64,000 bases of DNA, taken from assembly GCA_022605405.1 (NCBI GenBank), contig JABYQQ010000020.1, forward strand, positions 248,001 to 312,000, read 5' to 3'. The stretch is from Earliella scabrosa. Lineage: Eukaryota; Basidiomycota; Agaricomycetes; Polyporales; Polyporaceae. The notes beneath the pieces were generated by a model that searched no databases, was not told the origin of the DNA, and was given only the letters and a program-made list of their open reading frames with translations. Of this stretch, positions 23,401-34,311 are shown one piece after another; the stretch's first letter is position 1; each line of letters starts with the position of its first letter. Both the position numbers and the translations under genes were made by a program.

Positions 23401-26400
23401 CCAAAAAGTACTGTTTATTGACCAGCTTGACTTGGTTCACCTCATCATTGATTGGGAGGGCTTGGCCACTGGAATCTGTTTTCTTACCTGCCTCTGCAGC
23501 TCTGGCCTCCAAAATGTCTTGACGCATTTTCTCCAGAAGAGACTTCCAGTTTAACCCTCCCTTGGGCTTCTCAGGCTTAAGTCTTTTTGGTATCTTTGCT
23601 GTTCTCTGGGTGTGATCCACATCCATACGGTCCATCCATCCTGACATTCTCATGATATTTTCTACTGTTGCAGCACGAGACTTACGCAGAATCTCAGCAT
23701 CGCTGTCTTGCCGCCAGTCTTCTGCATTTACAAGTTCATTTTCTTTCTCTCTGGCTACAGTCTCTCCATCAAATATGTAACCTTGGGTCTCAATTTCATC
23801 CATATCCTCATCACTCATACGCATGGGGTTGCCGCCCTTTTTGTCTGCCTGTTTCCGCTGAGCGGCATAATCATCTCTGGCATCATTACACTCATACCGT
23901 ATATGGAAGAACTTCATAATTTCCTGTTGTCTGTCAGTAAACGCATATTGATCAAAGATCTGATTCCATGACACTTCTTCATTGTTTCTTAGATCTTTGC
24001 CTGACCTCCAAGGTTTGAACAGAGTGAGCATTGTCATACAGTATTCTTCCCGACTTCCAGAATCCTTTCTGGGAATGGCACCACCTATAAAGTTGGGGAT
24101 GTATGAAGACTCTTCATCCAGTAGACATACTTCATGTGTGTCAGCTTGAGGATGTTTGGGGTGGAAGCTAAAGTATGATGGTGCTTTTCGTTTCATGGTG
24201 TAGGTTGTTTGCATCTCTTGAATAAGTTTGCTGTTGGACTTTGAAGTTAACAACAACTCATCATCAGACTCTGTCACCTCTTGTTCTTTGGCACTGCTTC
24301 CTCCTGCGCACTCTAAGCCTGCTTCATTCTCTCCGCATGCCTCATCCTCAGAGTCAAGCATTTCAGCTTCATCAGCATCATACTGATTAAGTTCTGCCAC
24401 TGGATGCATGCCTGTATCACACACTGTTTTGACATGTAGACCTTCATCAACTGAATAGTCATTCTCAAAATCATCACTATCCTCTGCATTACTGACTACT
24501 GGTACCATGGTGGCCTTAGTGCGGACTTTTCTTTTGCGTTTGGGAATTGGCCTTTTATGATATCTTCTAACCCAGTCATATACAGTAACAGACTCGTATT
24601 CTGATGGTCTGTACATGTAGTCAATGACTGGTGATATTGCCACAATTTTTTTGGTTCCATTTTCAGAAACATCTTCGCAATCAACAACTACTGTGGCTTT
24701 GCCTTCCTGAGTAATATCTTTGGAATCATTCCATGCTCGCATAACTTCCAATACATATCCCCGCCAGTAACAGGGACGGAACTGGTGACTGGTGTAATGA
24801 TCAGGATGTTTAAGAAGATACATTGACGCCATAGGTCCACCAATTTCTGATGCTGCAGTAAGTGCATTGACCATCTTAGTGATAAGACTCCGTGCCTTGT
24901 CTTTGGCACTCCGGTCACCCCCTAATAGCTCAGCATTGCGCTCAAACACCTTCTCAATGGATTGAAACATCACGTGAGTCTTAAGGGGAGTCTTTGTAAT
25001 GTAGTCAGCCACATAAGCAATTACTGACTTGATCGCAGTTCCAGATAACAAACTGGTCACATCATGGTTACAACGAAGCAAGTAAGAAGCTGCTGGGGTA
25101 AATGTGTTTAGCCATGCTTCACCTTTTTTCATAATCAAGGCGCCAGTTTCTGGATCTACTGCCGTCTCAGCATGTACATCACGGGGAAATCTGGCTTTGC
25201 ATACTTTTGTTATGGGATCTGTACACCCTCGGTTATCGACTTCCTGTAGTCCATTTTGTGCACCTTTTGGAACATGGCCCTTTCGGTTACGTGTTGTGCA
25301 CTTGTGAACATTGGATGTGTACAGAATCTCATCTACCTCTTTGATATAGGATGTCCACCAAGCGGTATAATTGCTACAATTTGCACAGTCAGGATCAGTA
25401 GAATGAGCGCATTTGGCAGGAGGAATTCCAGGTAGTCTTTCTGTCACGGGAACGCGGAATGGATTATTCAGTTTTTGCTGTTCTACTTCACCCTGAACAG
25501 ATTCCATATCACCATTCAAAAATTCTCCTTTGTGAACACTCTCTAGATATTCCACCATCTGTTTCTGAAAGTCTGACTCTGGATTCATGATGCGATCACG
25601 AATTTCTTGAGGTGTGAGAGAGTTACGAATCCAAACTAGCATGTGCAAATGGAGGGTTAATCGCCCCTGTTGCTCTACTGTACCGTAGTAGCCAGCGGTA
25701 TCTCCATAAATACCCCTTCTGTTGAGTCCTTCTCCCAGTACATGCTTCAGAAACAGCTTCACTACCATGTTGAAAAATCTAGCACCTGCAACTGGATTAT
25801 TTGCAATCAAACGCAGTCTTTCATCCTGGTCACGGAAATGGGGTACAAAAGTTAATTTGGTGTCTGCCATATATAACGCCACTGGATGTTTGACATCAGC
25901 AGGAGCAAAGGTAATAAACCAGGATGGCGCTCCCAGATAGGATACCATGGACCAGATCTCTTGTCGCATGTATTTTTTACTAGTAATTGACCCTTGAACC
26001 CGGTGGTTTACATGGTCCAGATCATTCAGTACTTTGAAACACTCCTTTTCTTCTGCACTTTCAGGCTTAACTGGACCTGACTTCAAACGCTCAATGATGT
26101 CGCGAAGAGTTGCCAAGTCAAGATTTATGATGCGTTGGGCAATATCCTTGAATTTATTTCTGTCTGCCAGAATGTAGCCACCAGTTGTCGATTTCTTCAT
26201 TTGTTCATGGTTCAATGCCACAAGAGGGAATAGAGGCTCCAGTTGAAATCTCTTATCATGGTACATGAGCAGCTGTTGCTTGCGTCTCTCTTCCGACACT
26301 ATTTTCTGACCATGGCTGCAAAGATTGTTCAGTCCCCCAAGACCGTATGGGAATAGCCAAGGGAACATTTGAGGATACAGCTGAGGATTGTCATAGATAC

Positions 26401-28489
26401 TTTCTGGAGTTTTGGCTTGACCAATGCCCAATGCTTTCCCATTCGACTTAAAGTGTTCAACAGCTCTGGCTGTTATCTCATATGGACGCATCTCTGCAAG
26501 CTGTGATAATTTGGTTCCTGTCAGTCCATGAACCACGAATGGACAATCACCTTGCTCTACTCCATCATCCTGTTCAGTGTCATTGACTGCTGCTGCCTCA
26601 GGATCTTTATTCGACTCCATACTTTGAGTATAATTAACGACCACAGGAGGTTCATCCTCAGGATAAGCATCAAGATTTTCATATGATATGTCAAGATCAG
26701 CATAGTCAGAGTGGTTCAGTTTGAGCCACTCTAATGCTGTCTTGACTTTATCTCTTCTAACCAGCATAGGTGTACGTTTGTAGTCACGGTGTGTTGGAAC
26801 ATTTGGTCCTATGTACATGAACGCTAATACTTCATCTAGCTCCTCTCGTGTTGGAGGTAAGACCTTGTAAATCTTGGGCATAGGCAGAGAGTGACTAACC
26901 ACGTTGGCCTTCATTTTGGACATGCCAGAAACATGGACTTTGACAATACAAATGTTGTGTTTAATGCGCGAGATGAGTAGTTTCTCAGTCCAACTCAAGT
27001 TTTGAAGTTGAGGTGGTACCTCTCCAATCCAGAGTCCATTAGCCAGACTATCATGAGGCATCTTTCCTATTCTCAAGTCTTTGAGGCAAGGTGGGCAGAT
27101 TTCATTGCATTTCGGAACCAGCACAGGTCCTGGCAAATCCTCTATTGGATCATCTGCAGAGAAACGTTCTTTCCGAGTGACTGGACCATTTGGGACAAGA
27201 ACAGACAGATCTAATTCACATTGATCTATTTTCTCAAGGGTGGATTTTGGAGTAAGAAGACCACATACTGCACACGCCGATTCCAAAAAATTTTCTATCT
27301 GAATGTCTTTTGCAAATCCAGCAATAACTTCCTGCTCTAGTTCCTGAGACAAAGGTTTTGGAGGAAATGGTATGGATGACTCTTCATGGCGCTGTTTTGC
27401 TATTCTCTGACGATAGTCTGAAGAACGCTGTTTACTGGACTTGATGCTACTGGTGGCTGTGAACACCGTAATGTATTCTGGACAGACAGTGCATTGATGG
27501 CAGTTAATCTGTTGAGCAATCACTTGTTTGGTTTGATGTGTCGTCATGCCTGTCAGACCATGTTTCAAGGCAATATCAATCAAGGAGGGTTTGGACAATC
27601 TTGACAATAGAACGTCCAGTGGAAGCTTAACTCCAATAGCAGCCTGAGTTGGAGAGAATGTATCCATAGGATTGTATGACAGATAGCGATACTGTACTTC
27701 TTCCACAATAGATCCCACAATGGGATACATTTGTAGCTCTGTAGATGACCATGAACGTGTTGTGCCTTTTCCTCCAAAATTACGACCCTTCCCTAGATCC
27801 TCCCCTCCACTACATGACAAGGGTTGACATGTGAATGTGGTGGATTCATGCAATATTAACCGCGTAGAATGGGTACTGGTATGTTGTTGCCCAAGAATGG
27901 CAATGTGAACTCTAAAATCATGTCTGTAGTATAAAGATCTAACAATCTGAAGGGAAATCCACCGGACTGTTGTGATCACCCTGACTTTTCTCTTGCAATA
28001 CTGCTGGGAATGATCTGGGACTAGATTCCAGTTCATATCATACTCCAGGTCCACTGTATCTGCACAGCATGTTTGGAGAAAATCATATTCGTATTTGGGA
28101 GTGCTTGCTATAAGGGTGCCTCCCAAAACCCTGCCCTCAAGGGGCGCGGAGCTTGCCAAGATGGTGTCCGCCAAACCCATATTATGCAATACTGCAGGTT
28201 GCATGAGCTGGGATATCTCAGCAGATGCAAAGTCTACTGCACAGAGTTGAGAGCTCTGGAGTATAGAATCTAAACATATGTTAGAGAGGGACGTAAATGT
28301 ACAGCTCTGATACTTACCAAAGCATTCCTTAGCATGGTTGATAGAGGTTGTGGGCGTAGTGGCAGCGTCATGGTTATGAACTGCTGTGACAATAATTGTG
28401 GTGTATAGAAGACCATAGATACCTCCATAGAGCAAGATGATATACTTCCAAGGGAAGACAAGCAGATCTGAGCACCACATGTTCTGCAA
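20486..28489 (-). CDS. Helitron-class Rep/PIF1 helicase with C-terminal cysteine-protease-like domain
   Basis: One uninterrupted frame of 2,667 codons. The likely start is Met275 at 27,667, because the stretch upstream contains what looks like an intron (GTAAGT...TTTAG near 28,315-28,270) and little domain character. Domains, numbered from the first codon: SAP-like helix 285-310; DUF6570-like 375-520 (ANGLWIGEVP); Helitron-like N/Rep 790-1170 with HUH motif LHLHML near 946 and tyrosine motif YVADYITK near 1158; PIF1/RecD-type helicase 1730-2170 with Walker A GMAGTGKS (about 1748), FIDEVSMVD, AGDFAQLPP and the C-terminal TCLSRG motif; poly-Glu tract; and, at 2390-2660, WSCAYDSL, two CxxC pairs and HFVCRF...WFHDG, the layout of a USP/C98-like Cys-His protease. 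The HUH Rep nicks and joins single-stranded DNA and PIF1 unwinds it in rolling-circle-like transposition. All catalytic residues I checked are present, so it may be active. Confidence 0.9.
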   Translation of the reverse strand: MQNMWCSDLLVFPWKYIILLYGGIYGLLYTTIIVTAVHNHDAATTPTTSINHAKECFGKYQSCTFTSLSNICLDSILQSSQLCAVDFASAEISQLMQPAVLHNMGLADTILASSAPLEGRVLGGTLIASTPKYEYDFLQTCCADTVDLEYDMNWNLVPDHSQQYCKRKVRVITTVRWISLQIVRSLYYRHDFRVHIAILGQQHTSTHSTRLILHESTTFTCQPLSCSGGEDLGKGRNFGGKGTTRSWSSTELQMYPIVGSIVEEVQYRYLSYNPMDTFSPTQAAIGVKLPLDVLLSRLSKPSLIDIALKHGLTGMTTHQTKQVIAQQINCHQCTVCPEYITVFTATSSIKSSKQRSSDYRQRIAKQRHEESSIPFPPKPLSQELEQEVIAGFAKDIQIENFLESACAVCGLLTPKSTLEKIDQCELDLSVLVPNGPVTRKERFSADDPIEDLPGPVLVPKCNEICPPCLKDLRIGKMPHDSLANGLWIGEVPPQLQNLSWTEKLLISRIKHNICIVKVHVSGMSKMKANVVSHSLPMPKIYKVLPPTREELDEVLAFMYIGPNVPTHRDYKRTPMLVRRDKVKTALEWLKLNHSDYADLDISYENLDAYPEDEPPVVVNYTQSMESNKDPEAAAVNDTEQDDGVEQGDCPFVVHGLTGTKLSQLAEMRPYEITARAVEHFKSNGKALGIGQAKTPESIYDNPQLYPQMFPWLFPYGLGGLNNLCSHGQKIVSEERRKQQLLMYHDKRFQLEPLFPLVALNHEQMKKSTTGGYILADRNKFKDIAQRIINLDLATLRDIIERLKSGPVKPESAEEKECFKVLNDLDHVNHRVQGSITSKKYMRQEIWSMVSYLGAPSWFITFAPADVKHPVALYMADTKLTFVPHFRDQDERLRLIANNPVAGARFFNMVVKLFLKHVLGEGLNRRGIYGDTAGYYGTVEQQGRLTLHLHMLVWIRNSLTPQEIRDRIMNPESDFQKQMVEYLESVHKGEFLNGDMESVQGEVEQQKLNNPFRVPVTERLPGIPPAKCAHSTDPDCANCSNYTAWWTSYIKEVDEILYTSNVHKCTTRNRKGHVPKGAQNGLQEVDNRGCTDPITKVCKARFPRDVHAETAVDPETGALIMKKGEAWLNTFTPAASYLLRCNHDVTSLLSGTAIKSVIAYVADYITKTPLKTHVMFQSIEKVFERNAELLGGDRSAKDKARSLITKMVNALTAASEIGGPMASMYLLKHPDHYTSHQFRPCYWRGYVLEVMRAWNDSKDITQEGKATVVVDCEDVSENGTKKIVAISPVIDYMYRPSEYESVTVYDWVRRYHKRPIPKRKRKVRTKATMVPVVSNAEDSDDFENDYSVDEGLHVKTVCDTGMHPVAELNQYDADEAEMLDSEDEACGENEAGLECAGGSSAKEQEVTESDDELLLTSKSNSKLIQEMQTTYTMKRKAPSYFSFHPKHPQADTHEVCLLDEESSYIPNFIGGAIPRKDSGSREEYCMTMLTLFKPWRSGKDLRNNEEVSWNQIFDQYAFTDRQQEIMKFFHIRYECNDARDDYAAQRKQADKKGGNPMRMSDEDMDEIETQGYIFDGETVAREKENELVNAEDWRQDSDAEILRKSRAATVENIMRMSGWMDRMDVDHTQRTAKIPKRLKPEKPKGGLNWKSLLEKMRQDILEARAAEAGKKTDSSGQALPINDEVNQVKLVNKQYFLEKNFVVSDPEARKLIEQTIEKFSLNEEQERAFRIVANHAVESCGEHLKMYLGGMAGTGKSQVIKALSYFFAERQESYRFMCLAPTGSAAALIGGSTYHSMLGFRSKDSSESIASMHQVRERLRFVQYIFIDEVSMVDCNSLYKICSKMCSALQNDGAPFGGINMIFAGDFAQLPPAMSGKPLYAHDVGRVIHRTHDHLKQKASIGKALWHQFTTVVILRQNMRQRSQTPEDARLRTALENLRYRACTEDDIELIQSRVAGKGKGQPKLNQPRFRNVSVITSWNSYRDKINEMGCTRFAQENRQVLKSFYSIDKLTSEGDPSELPRKVRRNKVNPRRKNNIINTELQDTLWGLSHNLSENHAGKLELCVGMPVMIKINEATECCVTNGAEGIVVGWTSRPIVNHEDKLGLETLFVKLTAAPTTVQLPGLPENVVPLSHSKRQVKCKLPNGKVLVVERDQVPVVPNFAMTDFASQGRTRPDNVVDLQNCRTHQSVYTCLSRGSTLEGTIIVQSFDSSKLTGGIAGSLRQEFRELELLDEITRLRYLGQVPPYVVGITRNELIHSFRRWKGENFIPKSMHRAIKWSQRRPFPIDPATEDSPWTVIKTSSKEDKSLDSQKVTTRDTSNFIPAKGTQALKNIANVTIQKGAKRKRIEEEEEEEEKEGQDAEKLDVQVKKRAKPITVTAPPAGKLFKGIPWDNVNWSCAYDSLMTVMLSVYTECSENWRLDAAHQSEIFLRMGELFGNAASQPATMSLAEVRNTVRNMLSCINPELGPQGAQYTDLYELSRNLLAVDEDVMTTSLLCRACQYASPEVKKSEVVWTCLEKAWKNNPEKLGNHRGKTTAKWIHALRAQNSEHKCPKCNRLLVKYTRFNSAPPFVAFITHDVKVRVDNQIVFPEIDQMYRLCGIVYYPPQIDQKHFVCRFVDKSGGVWFHDGAVYGEHVLYYGNIINFPYQKLQVVNKDYEMRMVIYTKL

Positions 28490-28860
28490 CGTGGTGACGG
28501 TTTGTGCGTCAGAAGGTCAAGTTGTGGGCGCTACATCTTGGATGTAGTTCAACTTTCAGTCACATGATCAGTATCTTAGACGATCTGGAAACTGGGTCTC
28601 TTATGAATCTTATTTTTGAGAGTTATGCACACATAGATAAGGGTTACATCCACCAAGACCAGCATGCATTAAAGACAGGCATTATAGTATTACGACAACC
28701 CACAGCACTAACAAGAACGATGTACGGCAGACATACCAAGGAGATAGAAAAAAGTCCAATGAGCAGGAAAAAGCGTACAGTCTGTTGAACACTGCAGCGA
28801 ACAAATCCAATGTCAAGTAGTAATATGCGAAATAGAGATTCAGTGTGAGAAGGAAGCGAC
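28490..28860. other. Gap between helicase ORF and the next gene; small hairpin
   Basis: No confident gene. A perfect 7-bp stem-loop (CTACATC TTG GATGTAG, 28,531-28,547) lies just upstream of the helicase frame. Short minus-strand hydrophobic ORFs (28,644-28,904) could be remnants of a membrane-protein exon, but no coherent gene model results. Confidence 0.4.
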
Positions 28861-31800
28861 CTAGATGTGACGGCTGTTCCACTTGGCAAGGAGCGCAACG
28901 CCATATAGATTCATGGACAAAGCAGAAGTGGCCTCATTGAAGGAGGGAAGTTTGTCAGTCTTGGTACGTGTAATGGTATAGGTGTTAACGCTATGATAAA
29001 CGATAGCAAGGTCACCATACTCCAGATCAAAGGGAAGACGAGGAAGAGACGTCAACATCTGGTGACGATACTTCTTGCTGGGGTCGCGGTTGCTGGCAAA
29101 GTACTCGCGAGCATCCCAGATGGCAACTGAGAAAGACGTAAGCTTGCAGCACAATTGAAAATGACAAACAGATTCAACTCACTGTCATCGCTTGTCGTCC
29201 AGCTGGTCTTGTCGCGCATGTCGAGTAGAGAGCGAGAAGGGATAGCATCAGAGCGGGTCTTGGCTGGGCCCTTGCGCTGCTGCAAGCGAGACGGCGTAGC
29301 ACCCATACCCCGAAGTGAAGGCACTGGATGCTGTATCAGTCTCATGTCCAGGTCAAATAAAAGATGTGTGACGTACCAGCAGGGGCAGAGTTTGATGTGT
29401 CAGAAGGAAAGGTGCGGAATACCAGCGCAATCTGCTTTTCTTCAGGTCCACCAGCAGTGAAGTTTGGAAGCCCAAGCGCGCGCTGACCAAACACTGTACC
29501 ATAGAACGCAGTTGCACGCTCGATCTCACCACGGAGAGGTACCCCCAGAACCTCCTTGATCATCTTGTGCGGCTCCTTCTGCATCTGCGTTGGCCACACA
29601 ACATGACAGCCAACAGCAACAACAACGGTTGCACAGATATAGCGAGGAGGAGGAGAAGCACCTGTAATCTTTGCAGCAAGAACCTTGTTCTTCGCACCAG
29701 CGTAAAGAAAAGGCACTGCATCCAGAGGATTGGCTCTGGCCGGGTTGATGACGAGAGGGTCATCTCGAACGCCATCGTGACCAAAGAGCACAATGTCAAC
29801 AACGGCTCTGTTGATGAGATTAGCAGAGATATCCAATTGATATGACATCGAGAAACTCACTGAGCATCAAGATCGTAGGGTCCTTCAAGAATGTGATCGC
29901 CCAGAAGCGCAGAACTCAGAATGTTGTTCCCTGTGTCCATGACACAAGGCCTGTAGCAGGATTCAACATGACGATGCACAAATGAGCCCAACATATTACT
30001 CACCGGCAGACAGGAAGAGAGCCGTAGGAGCGGCGGAGCAAGTCGCAAAGTGCCCCTGGAGTCTCGTAGTCAAGAATTCCATCGTTGATCCTGTCCAGAT
30101 GCCGGATTCCAATGTCGCTCTGCACTTCTTGGTCGGTGTCTGTGGCTGCATCATCACTACTTTGTTGTCAATAAATCAGGTGGATGGGATTTATGTGCTA
30201 TCAGCATACCCCTGAAAGCGAACAACGCGCTCCTTGCCCTTAGTTTTGACTTGATCTTTGGCAGCGCTGCAGCAATGCAATCAGTCAAAGTGCATCATTG
30301 TGGCAATAGCATGCTTACTCAGTCTCAACAGAGCTTCCTGCATCTGATTCTTCGTCTTGGTCTTTGTTGATCTGCACATCCTGCATTCTGAAACATCCAA
30401 CAATTCAGAAGATATGCAATCATCATATTATTAAAGTGACATACTGTTCCGTAACCTCCTCAACATCACTAGCAGCCATAGAAGAGACATTAGAGAAAAG
30501 CTTGGTCTGGCGGCGAAACCTGACAACATGGAAGACAATGAAAAGAGAGAAGAGGGGTACCATAGATGATGCTTACTCGTCGGAGGAGGAATCAATGTTA
30601 GGAGGATTGAAAAAGGCATCCGCAGAGCTATGCGAGATGTAAGAAGCTAGGTAAAGAGATAGTCTATAGGTAGTCTTACTTCGGAGCCTGCGCGCTCTTG
30701 GTCTTCTTGGCAGCAGCAGCCTCCTTAGCCTTGGCCACGGTCTGGCGACGAGGAAGAGGAAGTACAGCCCGGGCAGTGGCAGCAGTGTCCTTGCCTGCAG
30801 CCTTCTTGCCACGAGGCGTGGCAGCAGGGGCTCTACAGATAAGAAGTCAGCAAAATGAGGTCAAATCACACAGGAAATTGACATACTTCTTCTTAGTAGA
30901 GGTGCGAGGAGGAGTGTCTTCCACCATAACAATGTCGGAATCCTCATCATCCTCGAAGGGAGTACTATGTTTGTATTAGATGAAGTATCAACAAGTAGAG
31001 AAGAGCACGGCGTACCCAACACGATTCTTCTTCGACGGAGATGCTCTGTTGGTGCAACGTCAGCTAAGGCATTGAAGTATAACGTTGCTACTTACTCTGC
31101 CTCAGAGTCTTCATCAGAGTATGACCTGTCCCTCTGTTAGCAGGCATGGAGTGTAACCAGCTCAAGTGGTACTTACTCCTTAGCACGCTTGCGCCCAGAG
31201 GGTGTGGCAGCGGCAACCGCAAACTTGGGCTTTTGAGCGACCACGTCCTTCCTATACAGAGGTCAGCAAGAACCTTCGAACAGATGAACGACATACTGAG
31301 GGGATGGAGTGCCTTGGCTGACTGGAATCTCGCCCTTCTTCAAGGCACGCCTAGAAATTTGTTGGAATGACCTCTCAGAGCACAAACGGTGGACACGTAC
31401 CTAGCACGCGGACTCTGAGGAGTTGCAGCCAACCCAGCCTTCTTGCCAGTGCGAGTAGCAGACTTCTTGACAGGCTCCTCGTACTCCTCATCGTTCTCTT
31501 CGTCATCGTCCTCCTCCTCAGCCTGAGCCTTGGCCTTCTTGACGGGCTGAGTATCGTCCTCATCACTGCCAATGTTGAGAGACGCAAACAAAGAAGGTCC
31601 CATGACGACTCACCTGATGTCCTCAGCGGTAGCTTCCTCCATAGTGTCCTCGTCATCCATCCCCTCTTCCTCTGCATCATCTTCAGTGACCTCAACAGCT
31701 TCCGCATCAACAGCCTCCACCACTTCCGGACTGTCGAACACTAAACGAACGTGCAAGATAGGAGACAGCAAGATGCTCACCTTTCCTCGCGGATCTTCTT

Positions 31801-32244
31801 GCCACGACCTTTGCCATTTTTGCCCCTAAGAACACGAAATGAGACATGGATTGTCAAGAAAATCACAAAGACGCACCGAGGAGTTTTGACTTCTGGAGTT
31901 TCCTCCACCTCCTCATCGACATCAGAGGGAACCTGCTCAGGACTGCAGAAGGTCAGCAACAGGATGTGAACACAGAGAAGAACATACGTCAAAGGCTTCT
32001 GCTTGGTGGAACGACCACGACCACCCTTGGTGCTATGAAGACACGAAGTTAGATTGCATACCGAGTAATAGAGGGAACAACAGACGTACGCAGGAGGTTT
32101 GTTGACCCCAGTCTTTCCGCCCTTGGCTCCAGCCACCTTTGTAGCACCCTTCGGCGTAGCCTTGGGTGTAGCTGTAGAGGTAGCCTTCACCGGAGTAGCC
32201 TTCGCAGACGGCACGCGGGGACGGGTAGAAGCACGAGTGGCCAT
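28861..32244 (-). CDS. Many-exon charged nuclear-type protein (unknown family)
   Basis: ATG at 32,244 (MATRASTRPRVPSAKATPVK...), stop at 28,861-28,863. The frame can be followed through roughly twenty exons separated by 40-60 nt GT-AG introns, for example donors GTACGT at 32,092 and GTATGT at 31,987. The first half alternates Lys/Ala/Pro-rich basic stretches with very acidic runs (QAEEEDDDEENDEEYEEPVK), resembling histone-H1-like or chromatin-associated linkers; targeting to the nucleus is inferred. The second half (from about 30,150) is a folded-looking domain ending in SMNLYGVALLAKWNSRHI, with LGDHILEGPYDLDA and EIERATAFYGTVFGQRA along the way. I recognise no domain. It lies between the Rep-helicase ORF (same strand) and a divergent gene at 33,001. 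Confidence 0.7.
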
Positions 32245-33000
32245 GTTGAAGAGAAGTGAGGAGAAAGTAGATGACAGAGGAGAACGCGTGGAGGATGGAG
32301 CAGAGAAAGAGTAGAAGGTAGAGCGCGAGAAAGTCGAACTCTGGGGATGACGGCCATCCTGCTGGCCTTTATACCTGGAGAACAGAGACCCAGAACACCG
32401 CAGGTCCCCAAACACCACCCGGTGAACGCGGCCATGAGGCCGCTCCATTCCCAGGCCGCAGTCCAGGAGTACGCGAGGCGGCGCGTCTGCTACCCGATTT
32501 CTTTGCCGAAATGAGACGGTTGCTTCATCGCCACTTGCATTCCACTGCCACTGCCATAAGGCAGCAGTTTGTTCCATTGAGATTAAGTAGGGGGTAGAGA
32601 ATCAACCAATAAAAATCAAGAGAAGAACTTCAGTATGTGCCACAGTGGTTGAGCATTGAGAGGAGCAGGAGCACAAGTTGCGCCCGTTAAAAGCAAGCGA
32701 TCGGCTTGCCTAAGATAGGCTGCCCGCCAATTCTTCCGACTGGTCGGATGGTCATCTGGGCAGTGCCAAGCAGTCAGAAATTGTTCACAAGCACCAGACG
32801 CCCCAATCTGAAACAGAGTTCAGACAAATCTCGTCTGAAATTGCAAAGCTGCGCACAACGCATGTAAGAGTCTAGATTCCTGCCGATTGTGAGGAGGTAA
32901 GCCGCCAGACAACGCGCCATCCAGGTCTACACCTCAGCACTTGTCAGCAGTGTCTCCTCTGTTTTTCTTCTCCACAACGTCTCTCTGGTACTGCTCCGAC
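32245..33000. promoter_or_regulatory. Divergent intergenic region
   Basis: 756 bp between the start codons of the minus-strand gene ending at 28,861 and the plus-strand gene at 33,001. It presumably holds both promoters. ORFs here extend from the neighbouring frames and are not conserved features. I see no distinct motif beyond a pyrimidine-rich leader before 33,001. Confidence 0.4.
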
Positions 33001-34311
33001 ATGTCCTTCCTTGCACAGCTTCGTGCCAATCCAGAGAAGTATCGTAAGTCAACACACCTTTGTGATTGTTTGTCCCCTAAGTGGGCTCTGCAGGTGATCT
33101 TCTGGATAAGGAGATGCTGTCCGCAATTGACAAGGATCATGCTGAACCCTGTCGGGAGCTCTACACAATCGGAGATGTAAGCTTTCATCGCTACAGAGCA
33201 AATGCACCCTGCTAATAACGGCTTACGGATACAGAAGATCAATTTGGCTGACTTTGCCTCCGTTCATGAGCGTCGCAAGGGTCGGTGCCTGATGCTGGCG
33301 TACAAGGAGCAGAGCAGCAGGGATGAGATTGAAGAGGTGGTCCTCAATCTGCAGGGCTTCGTATTGGAGTCTACTCTTCCTCCCATTCGTCAGTTCCAGT
33401 GAGTGGTTCAGAGTTACGAGTTACGCACATATCGCCATAGTCTCTGCTTGACAGTATTCCTCGCAATCCCAATCGCCTCATCGACATGAAGCAGTCGGTC
33501 ACCCTGACGGGATTGGGCTCCCAGCACTTCCACACTGCCGTTCGTGGGGTCAGCGCCATCTACCATGCGTTCAAGATGCATCTCTCTGCCCGCGGATGTC
33601 AACTGCGGACATGGGCCCCAGGATGCGACGCTGGACAGAGCCTCACGCTGACGTTCAGCAATCGGATCCTGACCTCAGCCAAGGAGGCCGAGGGGGAGAA
33701 GATGGAAGATCTCAGCCTGGTAGTGGATCCCTTCAACGTGCTTCGGCCCCTTCTTCGCACCGAGGCTCATACAACGGAGAATCATGTGGACTATTGGAAG
33801 CGTACCGTGACTGGTGTCAAACCCAGGTGAGTTTCGTGATCTTCTGCCCCGTTGCACCCCTCCCAATCCAAACAACATTCCAGCGCGTCCTTTGAGCGGA
33901 GTAAGCCAGAGGCATTCAACTTGAGCAACCTTGTGGAGGTCCAGGTTAGCTTTCAGGTCGTCAGGGTGGGGCGACATGACTACGTCTTCATCCCTAAACT
34001 GCGAGCAATGTGTCTTCTGAATCGGGAGGCGGAAACGGTGAGCTTCATCTTGCACCTTTGGCCCCATCTATCATTGCCTAATCTGGGGGTGTTAGGACTA
34101 CAATATCGCCGCAATAGAGGCGATTTCCAAGGCTCCGGTGTCGCCTCTGAAGAAAGTCAAGCGCAAGGTTGGATATGGCGACAGCACAGACGATGAAACT
34201 GACAGCAGTAACAAGCCTCCCAATAGCGCCATGAAGCGCTTATGCCTGGGCAGCTCGCATTCCCACGACAAAGACCAAGACGAAGTTCCAATGGTACTTG
34301 GATCTTTTTAG
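33001..34311 (+). CDS. Hypothetical protein, six-exon gene
   Basis: ATG at 33,001 (MSFLAQLRANPEKYR), then exons starting at 33,094, about 33,239, 33,457, about 33,883 and about 34,097; stop TAG at 34,309-34,311. Every junction follows GT-AG and keeps frame (donors GTAAGT, GTAAGC, GTGAGT, GTGAGT, GTGAGC). The product is about 325 residues: an N-terminal helical part, a middle with GLGSQHFHTAVRGVSAIYHA, and a Lys/Ser/Asp-rich tail (SPLKKVKRKVGYGD...) that could carry a nuclear localisation signal. No known domain is recognised. It is divergent from the charged nuclear-type gene and convergent with the dioxygenase-like gene, whose last exon ends 95 bp away. Confidence 0.65.

Noticed and set aside
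20309..28860. Canonical Helitron ends (5' TC, 3' hairpin plus CTRR)
   Set aside because: Looked for and not found; the 3' end reads ...CAACAAG and the inverted-repeat layout fits Helentron instead.
28270..28860. Separate multi-pass membrane protein gene on the minus strand
   Set aside because: Hydrophobic fragments exist, but no start, exon chain or known family could be assembled.
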